Notes: generated by a model not told the origin, from the sequence alone. DNA of 64,000 bases from Muribaculaceae bacterium (GCA_017405965.1 JAFQZK010000015.1:186001-250000), one strand, 5' to 3'; numbered from the stretch's first letter, positions 31,846 to 40,550 are shown. Program-made: numbers and translations.

Positions 31846-32049
31846 ATGATTATTGTGAATCTTGATGTGATGATGGCCCGCCGCAAGATGTCGCTCAACG
31901 AACTGAGCGAACGCGTTGGAATCACGATTGCCAACCTCTCGATCCTCAAGACCGGCAAAGCCAAGGCCGTGCGTTTCTCGACGCTCGACGCCATCTGCCG
32001 CGCCCTGGACTGCACCCCTGGCGACATCCTCGAGTACCACCCATTTTAA
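31846..32049 (+). CDS. Small XRE/YozG-type helix-turn-helix regulator
   Basis: 67 residues from the ATG at 31846. Nearly the whole protein is one helix-turn-helix domain: ARRKMSLNELSERVGIT, then ANLSILKTGKAKAVRFSTL and LDCTPGDILEY at the end, matching the YozG/HTH_26 type. It is encoded just after a DUF2975 gene and likely controls it. Confidence 0.9.
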   Translation: MIIVNLDVMMARRKMSLNELSERVGITIANLSILKTGKAKAVRFSTLDAICRALDCTPGDILEYHPF

Positions 32050-32089
32050 CGGCTGTCGCCGTGGATAAAGCATTATGTTTAATGTTTAA

Positions 32090-32145
32090 AGAGGGCATCC
32101 GCGCACTCGCCTAGGCTTGGTCGTACCGATCTCACGCTAAGTCGC
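32090..32145. repeat. Partial copy of the CATCCGC...CTCACGCTAAG repeat
   Basis: GGCATCCGCGCACTCGCC and CTCACGCTAAGTCGCTAAG are the core words of the tandem unit at 20468-20768 and of the region at 36885-36960. Confidence 0.6.
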
Positions 32146-32183
32146 TAAGATTTTTATAAAACCTGCTACATTTTTCAATGACT

Positions 32184-32222
32184 CATGCCACGACGGGATG
32201 TCTATCTCCGTGGCGTGGGTTT
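32184..32222 (+). terminator. Hairpin after the XRE regulator gene
   Basis: 9-bp stem (32184-32192 with 32209-32217, one wobble), then GGTTTATT. Confidence 0.5.
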
Positions 32223-32318
32223 ATTACTACATGAAGTCGACCGTGACTCTGATCTGTAGACGAACTTGAGTATGAAGTGCTGCAAGGAGAAAAAGTGTCG
32301 TCGCTGTGATTCTTCTAG

Positions 32319-33524
32319 TTACGGTTTCCAGAGGAGGAAGTCTCGCAAGTGCATGTGGTGGATACCTTGGTAATTGGTACCACTATAGAGCGAATCCATT
32401 GAAACGACGTACTTGGGGAAGTTGTCTTTGATAAGGGCGAGATTGCCAAATTCGCGGGCTACTGTTTCCTCGTTGGACAGCAGATAGGTTGCCTGGACAT
32501 AGATGATATGGTCACCCTTGGTTGCCACGAAGTCAATTTCTGTCTTTTGAAGGTAGCCGACTGTGACATTGTACCCTAACCTGATCAAGTGCAGATAAAC
32601 TGCGTTCTCGATGACTTTTTCCATGCTTTGCGCCAGGCCTCCCTGGACTAATGAATTGCGGAGACCGATATCCTCAAAGTAGAATTTGTCATTCATTTCA
32701 AACAATCGTTTGCCATGAATGTCATAACGTTTGACGCGGTGAATGATGAATGCGTTACACAGGTAGTCAAGATAATTGATGATGAGCTTAGTCGAAGACT
32801 CCACGCGTTGGCTCTTCAGGTAGTTGACGATACTTGTTGCCGAGATGGGTTTTCCCACATTATCGCTCACAAAGCGCACCAGATTTCTCAGTAGGGGCGC
32901 ATTTCGGATGTCTTCCCTTTCAACAATATCCTTGAGGACGATGGTGTTATAGACGTTGTGCAGGTATTCATTGACCAGGTCTTTTTCTTGAAGGCCTATG
33001 CGGTATAATTGCGGCATGCCACCATAGGTGAGATAACTGATGAGTGATTGGTCATTGTCGGGCAACTGATGAAATTCAAGGAACTCGTTGTAATCAAGAC
33101 TCTGAATGTAGTATTCCACACAACGTCCTGATAGATAGGTGCTCAATTCGCTAGAGAGCATCTTGGCATTGCTCCCGGTGATGACAATTTCACAGGCCTC
33201 GCGTGTGTGTAGACTTCTCAAGGTGAGTTCAAATTCCTTGATGTTCTGAACCTCATCGATGAACAGGTAATTGGTCTTGTCTGCTCTCAAGTATCTGTCT
33301 ACGTACTGGGTTAATTCGGTATGGGTGCTAATGGTGCTGAACTGCTCGTCCTCTTTGTCCACATAGATGATGTTATTGTTGTCATCATGTGATAGCAAGT
33401 TGATGACTTGTTTCATGATGAAACTCTTGCCAACCCGTCGCTGGCCAGTGAGAGCGATGATGAGTCCTTTGCCAAAAAGACGCAACACTTTATCGGTGTA
33501 ATCTGGACGATTAATGATGTTCAT
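32319..33524 (-). CDS. AAA_14/DUF4143 family ATPase
   Basis: 401 residues. Walker A is TGQRRVGKS (26-34), Walker B is NYLFIDEVQN (85-94), and the sensor strand is EIVITGSNAKMLS (about 112-124). The C-terminal DUF4143 part (about 190-395) ends in a nuclease-like fold core, TEIDFVATKGDHIIYVQATY (about 340-360). Catalytic enzymes of that fold have ExK in the last strand; here it is QAT, so cutting activity is doubtful. The family is abundant in Bacteroidales and its function is unproven. The gene stands alone; three 23-base repeats lie immediately upstream. Confidence 0.9.
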   Translation of the reverse strand: MNIINRPDYTDKVLRLFGKGLIIALTGQRRVGKSFIMKQVINLLSHDDNNNIIYVDKEDEQFSTISTHTELTQYVDRYLRADKTNYLFIDEVQNIKEFELTLRSLHTREACEIVITGSNAKMLSSELSTYLSGRCVEYYIQSLDYNEFLEFHQLPDNDQSLISYLTYGGMPQLYRIGLQEKDLVNEYLHNVYNTIVLKDIVEREDIRNAPLLRNLVRFVSDNVGKPISATSIVNYLKSQRVESSTKLIINYLDYLCNAFIIHRVKRYDIHGKRLFEMNDKFYFEDIGLRNSLVQGGLAQSMEKVIENAVYLHLIRLGYNVTVGYLQKTEIDFVATKGDHIIYVQATYLLSNEETVAREFGNLALIKDNFPKYVVSMDSLYSGTNYQGIHHMHLRDFLLWKP

Positions 33525-33549
33525 AACGAGTCTTTTTTATATTCTGCTG

Positions 33550-33557
33550 CAAAGGTA
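33550..33557 (-). promoter_or_regulatory. Promoter -7 box of the DUF4143 ATPase gene
   Basis: TACCTTTG, 25 bases before the ATG. No -33 box at the usual distance; the nearest TTTG is at 33582-33585, inside repeat 1. Confidence 0.55.
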
Positions 33558-33563
33558 TAATAT

Positions 33564-33665
33564 TTTGTGGAGTATAAGGCACAAAATGATGAAAAATTTC
33601 ATTTTTGTGACTTATAGGTTATAAAAGTTGAAAATTTTGAGGTTTGTGGAGTATAGGGCATAAAA
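33564..33665. promoter_or_regulatory. Three 23-base iterated sites upstream of the DUF4143 ATPase
   Basis: Copies begin at 33564, 33604 and 33643 (spacing 40 and 39 bases). All have TTTGTG at the start and AAAA at the end. Copies 1 and 3 share TTTGTGGAGTATA and are 21 of 23 bases alike; copy 2 is more divergent. Copy 1 is partly symmetric (TTTGTG...CACAAA). Regular spacing near four DNA turns suggests binding by a protein. Confidence 0.7.
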
Positions 33666-33701
33666 AAAATTGCCGCAGGGGCCTCACGGCGGCTGCGGCA
33701 A
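33662..33701 (-). terminator. Terminator of the pepD gene
   Basis: 9-bp stem (33670-33678 with 33693-33701), then eight T on the minus strand. Confidence 0.88.
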
Positions 33702-33725
33702 CGATTATGAAATAGAAAACTTTAC

Positions 33726-35186
33726 TCACTTCTTCACGGGTGCCTCCTCGAGGGCCTTGACGAGCAGACGCCAGAAGGGCTCTGCTGCGGGGATGTAGGC
33801 ACGCTCGATGGTGGTGTGCGGGCTGCGCAACGTGGGACCGAAGCTCACCACGTCCATGTGCGGGTATTTGCCCAGGATGATGGAGCACTCGAGGCCGGCA
33901 TGGTCAACTTGCACAATGCCCTCCTCGTTGAAGAGCTGCTTGTACAGGTCGAGCAGCATGTGCAGTGCCTCGCTGTCGGGGTTGGGATCCCAGCCGATGT
34001 AGTCACCGCCGGTCTCTACCTTGAAGCCGGCAAGGTGGAAGCAGGTCATCAACATCTTGACGATGTAGTCCTTCATGTCCTCACGGGCCGAGCGAGCGAG
34101 AATCTTCACGGCAGCCTTGCCGTCCTCGATGTCGATGATGGCGAGGTTGCTCGAGGTCTCAACTACATTGGGATAGGCGGGGATATAGCGCACCACGCCG
34201 TCGTGGCAGGCGTACAGGGCGCGCAGGATGGTCGTCTGGTCGTCGAGGGCCATCTTCATCTTGGGACGGTCGATGGCCTTGATGGTCAGGTCAACGGTGT
34301 CCTCGATGAACTTGAACTCGCTCTCGAACTGGGCCTTCATCGTCTTGACGAGCTTCTTCAGGCCCTTGAGGTTATCCTCGGGAACAACGACTACGGTCTC
34401 GGCCTTGAACGGGATGGCGTTGCGCATGTTGCCGCCATGCCAGCTCACCAGGCGGGCCTTGTGGTCCACGATGGCGAGTTGCAGCAGGCGAGCCATCAGT
34501 TTGTTGGCGTTGGCGCGGCCCTCATGGATCTCGAGGCCGCTGTGGCCGCCCTTCAGGCCTTTCAAGGTGATGCGCACAGCGGTGTCGCCGGCAGCGGTCT
34601 TCACCTCGTTGTATTTACGCGTGCAGGTAACGTCGATACCGCCGGCGCTACCGATGACGAACTTGCCCCAGGTCTCGCTGTCGAGGTTGAACAGGATGTC
34701 GCCCTTCATCTGACCCTTGGGCAGGTCGTTGGCGCCATACATGCCGGTCTCCTCGTCCTTGGTGATGAGGCCCTCGATGGGACCATGCTTGAGGGTGTTG
34801 TCCTCCATGACTGCCATGATGGCTGCCACGCCCAGACCGTCGTCGGCGCCCAGCGTCGTGCCGCGGGCCTTGATCCAGTCACCGTCGATGTAGGGCTGGA
34901 TGGGGTCGGTCTCGAAGTTGTGCTTCGACTCGGGCGTCTTCTGCGGCACCATGTCCATGTGGGCCTGCATGGTGATGCACTTGCGGTTCTCCATGCCGGG
35001 AGTGGCAGGTTTACGCATCACGATGTTGCCGGCGGGGTCCTGGAAGGCTTCCACACCCACCTTCTTGGCGAAGTCGAGCAGGAATTGCTGGATTTTCTCA
35101 ACATGTCCCGAGGGACGGGGAATCTGCGTCAGCGCATAGAAGTTGCGCCAGATGCACGTCGGTTGCAGTTTTTCAATTTCGTTCAT
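33726..35186 (-). CDS. pepD: Aminoacyl-histidine dipeptidase (M20 family, PepD)
   Basis: 486 residues, the usual PepD length. Metal ligands and catalytic residues are in MQAHMDMVPQ (about 73-82), TTLGADDGLGVAA (about 110-122), TKDEETGMYGA (about 142-152) and the late histidine in RSPHTTIERAYIP (about 457). The enzyme cleaves Xaa-His dipeptides such as carnosine in the cytoplasm, with two zinc ions. The dimerisation domain (GLKGGHSGLEIHEGRAN) is present. It is a single gene with its own promoter and terminator. Confidence 0.96.
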   Translation of the reverse strand: MNEIEKLQPTCIWRNFYALTQIPRPSGHVEKIQQFLLDFAKKVGVEAFQDPAGNIVMRKPATPGMENRKCITMQAHMDMVPQKTPESKHNFETDPIQPYIDGDWIKARGTTLGADDGLGVAAIMAVMEDNTLKHGPIEGLITKDEETGMYGANDLPKGQMKGDILFNLDSETWGKFVIGSAGGIDVTCTRKYNEVKTAAGDTAVRITLKGLKGGHSGLEIHEGRANANKLMARLLQLAIVDHKARLVSWHGGNMRNAIPFKAETVVVVPEDNLKGLKKLVKTMKAQFESEFKFIEDTVDLTIKAIDRPKMKMALDDQTTILRALYACHDGVVRYIPAYPNVVETSSNLAIIDIEDGKAAVKILARSAREDMKDYIVKMLMTCFHLAGFKVETGGDYIGWDPNPDSEALHMLLDLYKQLFNEEGIVQVDHAGLECSIILGKYPHMDVVSFGPTLRSPHTTIERAYIPAAEPFWRLLVKALEEAPVKK

Positions 35187-35246
35187 TTTCTTGATTCTGT
35201 TAATGTCTTACAGGTTTAAAAAGAGTTGAAGTTTTGATTACGGCTG

Positions 35247-35254
35247 CAAATATA
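35247..35254 (-). promoter_or_regulatory. Promoter -7 box of pepD
   Basis: TATATTTG, 61 bases before the ATG. Confidence 0.55.
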
Positions 35255-35261
35255 ATAAATA

Positions 35262-35310
35262 GTTTCTAGTTTTTAGTCCTTAGTCCCTAGTTTTTTAGTC
35301 CATAGCCTGC
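35262..35310. repeat. TTTAGTCCTTAGTCCCTAG-type simple repeat
   Basis: Short imperfect TAGTCC/CTAGTTTT units in the region between pepD and the amylase gene. Confidence 0.6.
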
Positions 35311-35440
35311 ATCCACACTCTTTTTGTCAAACAACTTGAACAACATGAAACAAATTAAACAACCTTTTATTTGGGCGTGTGTACGCGTGGATGAAACTAA
35401 AAACTGGGAGCTAGGGAATGGCAACTAGAAACTATTTTAC

Positions 35441-35448
35441 TATCTTTG
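35441..35448 (+). promoter_or_regulatory. Promoter -7 box of the first amylase gene
   Basis: TATCTTTG, 28 bases before the ATG at 35476; it rules out the in-frame start at 35446. Confidence 0.7.
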
Positions 35449-35475
35449 CGAGGATTAAACAAGATTTTAGTGTAT

Positions 35476-36873
35476 ATGAAGAAGACTTTTACTACCGTTT
35501 TGATTGCCCTTATGGGTCTGATGGCTTGTCATGCACAGGTGACCGAGGGTAATAACGAGATTATTCTCCACGCCTGGTCGTGGTCGTTCAACACCATCAA
35601 GCAGCATCTGCCCGAGATAAAAGACGCCGGCTACACCATCGTGCAGACGTCGCCCATCAACGAGTGCGTCGTGGGTGAGGGCGGCGGACGCCAGCTGTTC
35701 GGCCATGGCAAGTGGTATTACCATTACCAGCCTACCGACTGGACCATCGGCAACTACCAGCTGGGCACGCGCGACGAGTTCAAGGCGATGTGTGACGAGG
35801 CCACCCGCCTGGGCCTGCGCGTCATCGTGGATGTGCTGCCAAACCACACGGTGATTGACCGCACGCAGATCAACGCGCGCCTGGACAGTGCCGTGAACGG
35901 CCGCGAGAACCTGTTCCACGCCAACGGCCTGTGGCCCATCAAGGACTACAGCGACCGCTACCAGTGCACGACAGGCGAAATGGGCACGCTGCCCGACGTG
36001 AACACCGAGAACCCTGATTTCCAGTACTACTACATGCAGTTTGTCAACGACGTGCTGGCCTGCGGCGCCCGCGGCTTCCGTTACGACACGGCCAAGCACA
36101 TCGGTTTGCCCAACGAGATGCGTGACCCCAAGTCGCCCGAGAACGACTTCTGGGACGTGGCTATGGGCCGCAAGGCCGTGAAAGGCCTCAGGCTTGCCTT
36201 GCCCCGCGAGGATCTTTTCATCTACGGCGAGGTGTTGCAGGACCGCAATGTGCCCGAGCAGGGCTATGCCGAGTATATGGACCTGACCGCCAGCAACTAT
36301 GGCTGGGTGTTGCGCAACGTCCTCAACAAGCATGATGCCCGTGCCGACAATCTGCTCACGTGGCACCACTCGGTGGATCCCGCCCACCTGGTGACCTGGG
36401 TGGAGTCGCACGACACCTATTGCAACGATCACGCCTCGGCTGGCATGAGCGATGAACTCATCCGCCTGGGTTGGGCCTTCCTGACCGCCCGCAAGTATGG
36501 CACGCCCCTGTTCTACAGCCGCCCTCACGGCAGCACGCGCGAGAACTATTGGGGTGACAACGAGATCGGCAAGGTGGGCAACGACGAGTTCAAGCACCCC
36601 GTGGTGAAGGCCGTGAACGAGTTCCGCCACCGCATGGTCAACCAGCCCGAGAACATCGTCTACAGCGAGAACGGCAAGCAGATCATCGTGGAGCGTGGCG
36701 ACAAGGCCGCCGTAGTCATTAACCTTGACGAGCAGATTGCCCATGTGGCCATCCCTGTGACCCTAAGCAACGGCAAGTATCGCGACGCCGTGACCAAGCA
36801 GCGCCTGCAGGTCAAGAACGGCGTTCTCAAGGGCAATCTCGCCCCGCTTTCTGCGTACATTCTTTACAAGTAG
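35476..36873 (+). CDS. Secreted alpha-amylase, glycoside hydrolase family 13
   Basis: 465 residues. Signal peptide to about residue 21 (MKKTFTTVLIALMGLMACHA). GH13 landmarks in order: DVLPNH (region I, about 119-124), GFRYDTAKH with the nucleophile Asp204, IYGEVL with the acid/base Glu252, and ESHDTY with the stabilising Asp313. The early AWSWSFNTIKQHL and GYTIVQTSP are like the single-domain alpha-amylases with a small calcium-binding domain B. The C-terminal 70 residues form the beta domain C. It cleaves internal alpha-1,4 bonds of starch in the periplasm or outside. It is a single gene with its own promoter; no SusC/D or regulator is next to it. Confidence 0.93.
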   Translation: MKKTFTTVLIALMGLMACHAQVTEGNNEIILHAWSWSFNTIKQHLPEIKDAGYTIVQTSPINECVVGEGGGRQLFGHGKWYYHYQPTDWTIGNYQLGTRDEFKAMCDEATRLGLRVIVDVLPNHTVIDRTQINARLDSAVNGRENLFHANGLWPIKDYSDRYQCTTGEMGTLPDVNTENPDFQYYYMQFVNDVLACGARGFRYDTAKHIGLPNEMRDPKSPENDFWDVAMGRKAVKGLRLALPREDLFIYGEVLQDRNVPEQGYAEYMDLTASNYGWVLRNVLNKHDARADNLLTWHHSVDPAHLVTWVESHDTYCNDHASAGMSDELIRLGWAFLTARKYGTPLFYSRPHGSTRENYWGDNEIGKVGNDEFKHPVVKAVNEFRHRMVNQPENIVYSENGKQIIVERGDKAAVVINLDEQIAHVAIPVTLSNGKYRDAVTKQRLQVKNGVLKGNLAPLSAYILYK

Positions 36874-36884
36874 TCCATAGTTAG

Positions 36885-36968
36885 GCATCCTCGCTGTAGG
36901 GCTTCGCCTTGGCGTAGCCGCACTACTATGACGGAAAACCTCACGCTAAGGCGCTAAGGCGCAAAGAT
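36885..36968. repeat. Diverged copy of the CATCC...CTCACGCTAAG repeat
   Basis: AGGCATCCTCGCTGTAGGG and CCTCACGCTAAGGCGCTAAGG match the core words of the 75-base unit at 20468-20768. It contains an inner inverted repeat around GGCTTCGCCTTGGCG. Confidence 0.55.
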
Positions 36969-36969
36969 A

Positions 36970-37056
36970 TTGGGATTGCTCGCAAGGGCTCGCAAGAAAT
37001 CAAAAATAATCGTTTAATCGGCATCCGCATTCCATCAGTTTGCGGATGCCTCTTTA
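36970..37056 (+). terminator. Terminator module B: TGGGATTGCTCGCAAG word plus hairpin
   Basis: 10-bp stem (37020-37029 with 37041-37050), then TCTTTAC. The upstream words TGGGATTGCTCGCAAG and AAATCAAAA are shared with module A (20771-20850). Two stem positions differ between copies, each with a compensating change. Confidence 0.75.
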
Positions 37057-37111
37057 CACTATGCGCTGCTCGCGCGGCGAGCGCCTCCACCGCGAGCATC
37101 AGCGAGCATAG

Positions 37112-37861
37112 CTATAGTTCGAGGGGGAATTCGAGGGGGTGGCGGCGCTGGTAGCGGGTCCAGAACTTGGTGCGGGCCTGCATGGTGAGTTGGACGGCGC
37201 GGTTCTCGTCGAAGCCGCGGGCGTCGGCATATCGGCGGGCAATGAGTTCGATGAAGTGCTTGGGGCCCCACAGGCGGCACAGGCTGGCGCATCCGTCCTT
37301 GATATTGACCTTGCCGAAACGCATGCGATTGATGTCCACCACGGCGAAATGATAGCCCTGATCGTCCTTGTCCCATAAGATGTTGCCCGGGGAATAATCG
37401 AGGTGAAGTACCTCGCGCTCGTGCATCATGGCGGTGAATCGTGCCAGTTCGCGCGCCATTTCCTCGTAGGTGCCCTCGCGGGCATCGCCGAACTCGTAGA
37501 GCGTGTGCCTCAATGGCGACTGCACACTCACGAAGTAACACTCTTCCAGCAAGCCGTAACGGTTGCGCTGCTCGATGTAGGCGATGGGTTCGGGCGTCTC
37601 GATGCCGCGTTCCAGCAGACGGGTGGGGTAGAGGAAAGCACGCAGTCCCTTGGGCTTGCGGATGCCCAGGGAATAGACGAGGCGGTTAGGCTGGCGCGGG
37701 ATGCAGTAGCGCTTGGCGTTGACCAGAGTGCCGTCGGGGGCAGTGATGACGCGCAACTGGTTGCGCTTGTCATAGATGACCTCGCCCAGTTGCTCGAATT
37801 GCTCGGGTAACCGTTCCAGCCAGGGCCGCAAGAGATGATATTTGGGATTGATTTCCATCAT
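37112..37861 (-). CDS. Lipopolysaccharide kinase (Kdo/heptose kinase, WaaP/InaA) family protein
   Basis: 249 residues. Small kinase fold: a likely ATP-binding Lys50 (VNAKRY), the catalytic loop HLDYSPGN (153-160, with Asp155 and Asn160), and the metal-binding AVVDIN (173-178). This matches the family that phosphorylates inner core sugars of lipopolysaccharide. It lies 45 bases after the FucI-like isomerase gene on the same strand, so the two may be co-transcribed. The gap has a duplicated 14-base word (TCGGAGAACTCAGA). The substrate is not known. Confidence 0.82.
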   Translation of the reverse strand: MMEINPKYHLLRPWLERLPEQFEQLGEVIYDKRNQLRVITAPDGTLVNAKRYCIPRQPNRLVYSLGIRKPKGLRAFLYPTRLLERGIETPEPIAYIEQRNRYGLLEECYFVSVQSPLRHTLYEFGDAREGTYEEMARELARFTAMMHEREVLHLDYSPGNILWDKDDQGYHFAVVDINRMRFGKVNIKDGCASLCRLWGPKHFIELIARRYADARGFDENRAVQLTMQARTKFWTRYQRRHPLEFPLEL

Positions 37862-37906
37862 GATGGTGACTCGGAGAACTCAGAGAGCTCAGAGGTCTCG
37901 GAGAAC

Positions 37907-39145
37907 TCAGATTATATGGGACTCAAGAAGCTTGAAAACGGCTATCAGCTTATCAACTTGGTTGCCCTTCACAATCACATGGTGGTTGCCGATGCTGCGC
38001 TCCAGGAAGTAGTCCAAGGGCTCGTCGAGGCGCAGGTGCAGCTGGGTACGGCACATGTTGGGGTTGGTGGTACATTCCAGCAAGCGGGCCTTGCTGATGA
38101 AGAAGCGCTCCATGCCCTTGCCTCCGCACTTGACCACAGTCATGTCCATCGGGTCGAAAACGCCCTCGACGGCTACACCGCTCAGCGACTCGTAGTGGTC
38201 GCGCACGATGTAACGGTCGGTCATCGCGGGGGCGATGGTGCAATGGGCAAACACCATCTCGTGGGCGGCATTGTCCAGAATCCTGGACGGGTTGGACATG
38301 AAGGTCATCTCGCCCGTGGCGGCCTGTACGGCCAACATGGTGAGCAGGGTCTGCTCGTCGCCCTCACATCCGGCGGGGATGCCCTCCTGATTGAGCAGTG
38401 CCAGGGCTACGCAACCCGTCGTGCGGGTTGTGGGGATGAGGTCAAAGCAGTTGAGGGTGAAAGCGTCCAGACGGTAGCGTTCCACGATGCCCTTGACCGA
38501 GCGGTAGAGGCGCATGGCCTTGACCACCTCGTCGCGTGAGGGTTCCTTGACGCCCACTGCCTTGTTGATGAACTCATCGGTGATATCCTGTACCGCATCA
38601 TCGGCAACGGCCTCATAGCCCGTGACCACTTCGTCGAGAGGTACATCTACCATCTCTATGCCCCAGCGCTCATGCATGGCGGCGTAGTCCACATTGCTGG
38701 CGATGAGCCAACCAGACGGCTTGCCGATGACACCCACCCGCTTGCCGTGAAGTTTGCTGATGGCATCATGGGCGGCGGCATAGTTGTCGATGCCCTGCAT
38801 GATGAAACTGACGGGGCCGTGCAGCACGCGTCCGTGGCGGTCGTTGAGGCGCATCCATGACAGGATCTCGAGCGAGGCGGCAAGCGAATTCTTCAAGCCG
38901 TCGGCGATGAGCACGACATAGGGTGGCAGGCGGTCGATGTTCGCCTTGACCATCTCCTCGACGCCCCCGCTACCCACGAGCACCATCGTGGCACCCTCGG
39001 GCAGTTTGCCGTCAAGTTCCTCGGGGAAGATGTATTTTACCTCATATTTCTCGGTGATGGCGTCGAGCAACTCGTGATGATCGGTAAAAATGGACTCGCG
39101 CGTCGCCAGCGACGAGGCGAAGGTGATAAGATTCAGTTTCATCAT
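37907..39145 (-). CDS. L-fucose isomerase-like protein (FucI/AraA C-terminal fold)
   Basis: 412 residues. The N-terminal half (KLNLITFASSLATRES) resembles the Rossmann-like domains of fucose/arabinose isomerases, and TTGCVALALLNQEGIPAGCE and GDEQTLLTML (about 240-268) with the late HHVIVKGN (about 393) fit the sugar-isomerase core and its manganese site. It is shorter than FucI (about 590), as in the Bacteroidetes 'fucose isomerase-like' family, whose substrate is not established. An ATG three bases after the first could equally be the start. It fits with the FucP-type transporter and mutarotase at 16 kb, but is far from them. Confidence 0.78.
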   Translation of the reverse strand: MMKLNLITFASSLATRESIFTDHHELLDAITEKYEVKYIFPEELDGKLPEGATMVLVGSGGVEEMVKANIDRLPPYVVLIADGLKNSLAASLEILSWMRLNDRHGRVLHGPVSFIMQGIDNYAAAHDAISKLHGKRVGVIGKPSGWLIASNVDYAAMHERWGIEMVDVPLDEVVTGYEAVADDAVQDITDEFINKAVGVKEPSRDEVVKAMRLYRSVKGIVERYRLDAFTLNCFDLIPTTRTTGCVALALLNQEGIPAGCEGDEQTLLTMLAVQAATGEMTFMSNPSRILDNAAHEMVFAHCTIAPAMTDRYIVRDHYESLSGVAVEGVFDPMDMTVVKCGGKGMERFFISKARLLECTTNPNMCRTQLHLRLDEPLDYFLERSIGNHHVIVKGNQVDKLIAVFKLLESHII

Positions 39146-39165
39146 GTCAACAGTCTTTTTAAGCG

Positions 39166-39780
39166 TTAGAATTTATAGCGTACTCCACCCAGGATAATGC
39201 CCTGCTCGCCGACACCCAGTTCTGCAAAACCGCGCACCTGCTGGTTACCGGCTTCGACACCGATCAAAGATGCTTGGAAATTGAAAAACACATCGTTGGT
39301 GATGTTTTTCTCGCCTGTGAGTTTGCCGTTTTCGTTATAGTCCTGGTCGCTGAAGCGGGCTACTGAGGCACCGACGGCCACTTTGGAGTAAAGGCCCCAA
39401 TTGTTCTTGCGCAGCCAGTTGAATTTCACCGACGGCAAGAGGGTGTAGTAGGAACGGAGTTTGTGACTGTTGAGGCGCTCTTTCCTGAAGGCGTCCTCAT
39501 TGTTGCTGGCGAAGATGGCTACAGCACCGACGCCCACCAGCGGGCTGGTGTGATAATAGTATTCCAGGCTGAGGGGCCCGACGTAGTGGTCGTTCTTGCT
39601 GCTCTCGCCGAAAATGCCGGCACCGACTTTGCTGAAAACGTCAATCCATATCGAATTGGGTACAGCGCCGTAACTGACGGCAATCTCGTGACGAGGCTCT
39701 TCTGCATCGTCCTGGGCTTGAGCCGGCATACACACGAATGCACAAGCGACCAGAGCTGCAAATAAAAACTTGTTTTTCAT
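39166..39780 (-). CDS. Outer-membrane beta-barrel protein, paralogue 1
   Basis: 204 residues with a signal peptide (to AQAQ, about 23). The rest is strand-rich with alternating hydrophobic residues and ends in the outer-membrane signature GVRYKF with a terminal Phe. It is closely related to the protein at 39907-40518: shared words include SYGAVPNS, LEYYYHTSPL, KFNWLR and RGFAE-GVGEQGI. The function is unknown; the barrel is small (eight strands expected). It has its own promoter. Confidence 0.82.
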   Translation of the reverse strand: MKNKFLFAALVACAFVCMPAQAQDDAEEPRHEIAVSYGAVPNSIWIDVFSKVGAGIFGESSKNDHYVGPLSLEYYYHTSPLVGVGAVAIFASNNEDAFRKERLNSHKLRSYYTLLPSVKFNWLRKNNWGLYSKVAVGASVARFSDQDYNENGKLTGEKNITNDVFFNFQASLIGVEAGNQQVRGFAELGVGEQGIILGGVRYKF

Positions 39781-39818
39781 ATTGATGTATTTAATGTATT
39801 AAAAAAGCTATTATGTCG

Positions 39819-39826
39819 CAAAATTA
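39819..39826 (-). promoter_or_regulatory. Promoter -7 box of barrel paralogue 1
   Basis: TAATTTTG, 39 bases before the ATG. Confidence 0.5.
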
Positions 39827-39847
39827 GAGAAAATCCATGAGCCTGAC

Positions 39848-39880
39848 AAAAAAGCGGTCGGAGAATGAGCTCCGAGCCGC
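39848..39880 (-). terminator. Terminator of barrel paralogue 2
   Basis: Stem of about 10 bp (39854-39863 with 39870-39880, one bulge), then six T on the minus strand. Confidence 0.85.
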
Positions 39881-39906
39881 CTTTTATCGTGGGTTGGATG
39901 ATTACA

Positions 39907-40518
39907 TCAGAACTTGTAGCGCAGACCAGCCAGGGCAATACCCTGCTCACCGACACCGAACTCGGCAAAACCACGCACGTGCGCGCTGCCTACCTCCACA
40001 CCAAGCAGTGAAGCTTGGAAGTTGAACAGCATATCTTTAGAGTCGGCCTTGTTGCCGGTTTTCTTGCCGTTGTCATCATACTCTTCATCGTTGAGCTTGG
40101 CATAGGTAACACCCGCAGCCACCTTGGAGTACAAGCCCCAATTCTTCTTGCGCAGCCAGTTGAATTTTGCCGACGGCATGAAGGAGAAGAAGGACCTGGT
40201 GATGGCTGAAGTCTGTATGTCGTTGTAGAAACAGTCCTGTTTGTTGGTGGCAAATACGGCAACTGCACCGACACCGATCAATGGGCTGGTATGATAGTAA
40301 TACTCAAGTCCGATGGGACCAACGTAGTTCTTGCCCTCGCGTTTCTCGCCAAATATTGCGGGAATGATATCAGAGTAGACGTCGATCCATACAGAATTGG
40401 GCACGGCACCATAGCTGATGGCTACCTCATGACGGGTCTCCATCTCATCCTGTGCCTGGGCAGGAATACTCACAAATGCACAAACGGCCAATGCGGCCAA
40501 TAAAAACTTGATATTCAT
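39907..40518 (-). CDS. Outer-membrane beta-barrel protein, paralogue 2
   Basis: 203 residues from the ATG at 40518; an upstream in-frame ATG (40572) is before the promoter box and can be ruled out. Signal peptide (MNIKFLLAALAVCAFVSIPAQA), strand-rich body and final Phe (GLRYKF) as in paralogue 1. A local duplication of one gene is the simple explanation. Each copy has its own promoter, and a terminator separates them, so they may be expressed under different conditions. Confidence 0.82.
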   Translation of the reverse strand: MNIKFLLAALAVCAFVSIPAQAQDEMETRHEVAISYGAVPNSVWIDVYSDIIPAIFGEKREGKNYVGPIGLEYYYHTSPLIGVGAVAVFATNKQDCFYNDIQTSAITRSFFSFMPSAKFNWLRKKNWGLYSKVAAGVTYAKLNDEEYDDNGKKTGNKADSKDMLFNFQASLLGVEVGSAHVRGFAEFGVGEQGIALAGLRYKF

Positions 40519-40550
40519 AAGCTTGTTTGATAATGTATTGAAAATTGGCG

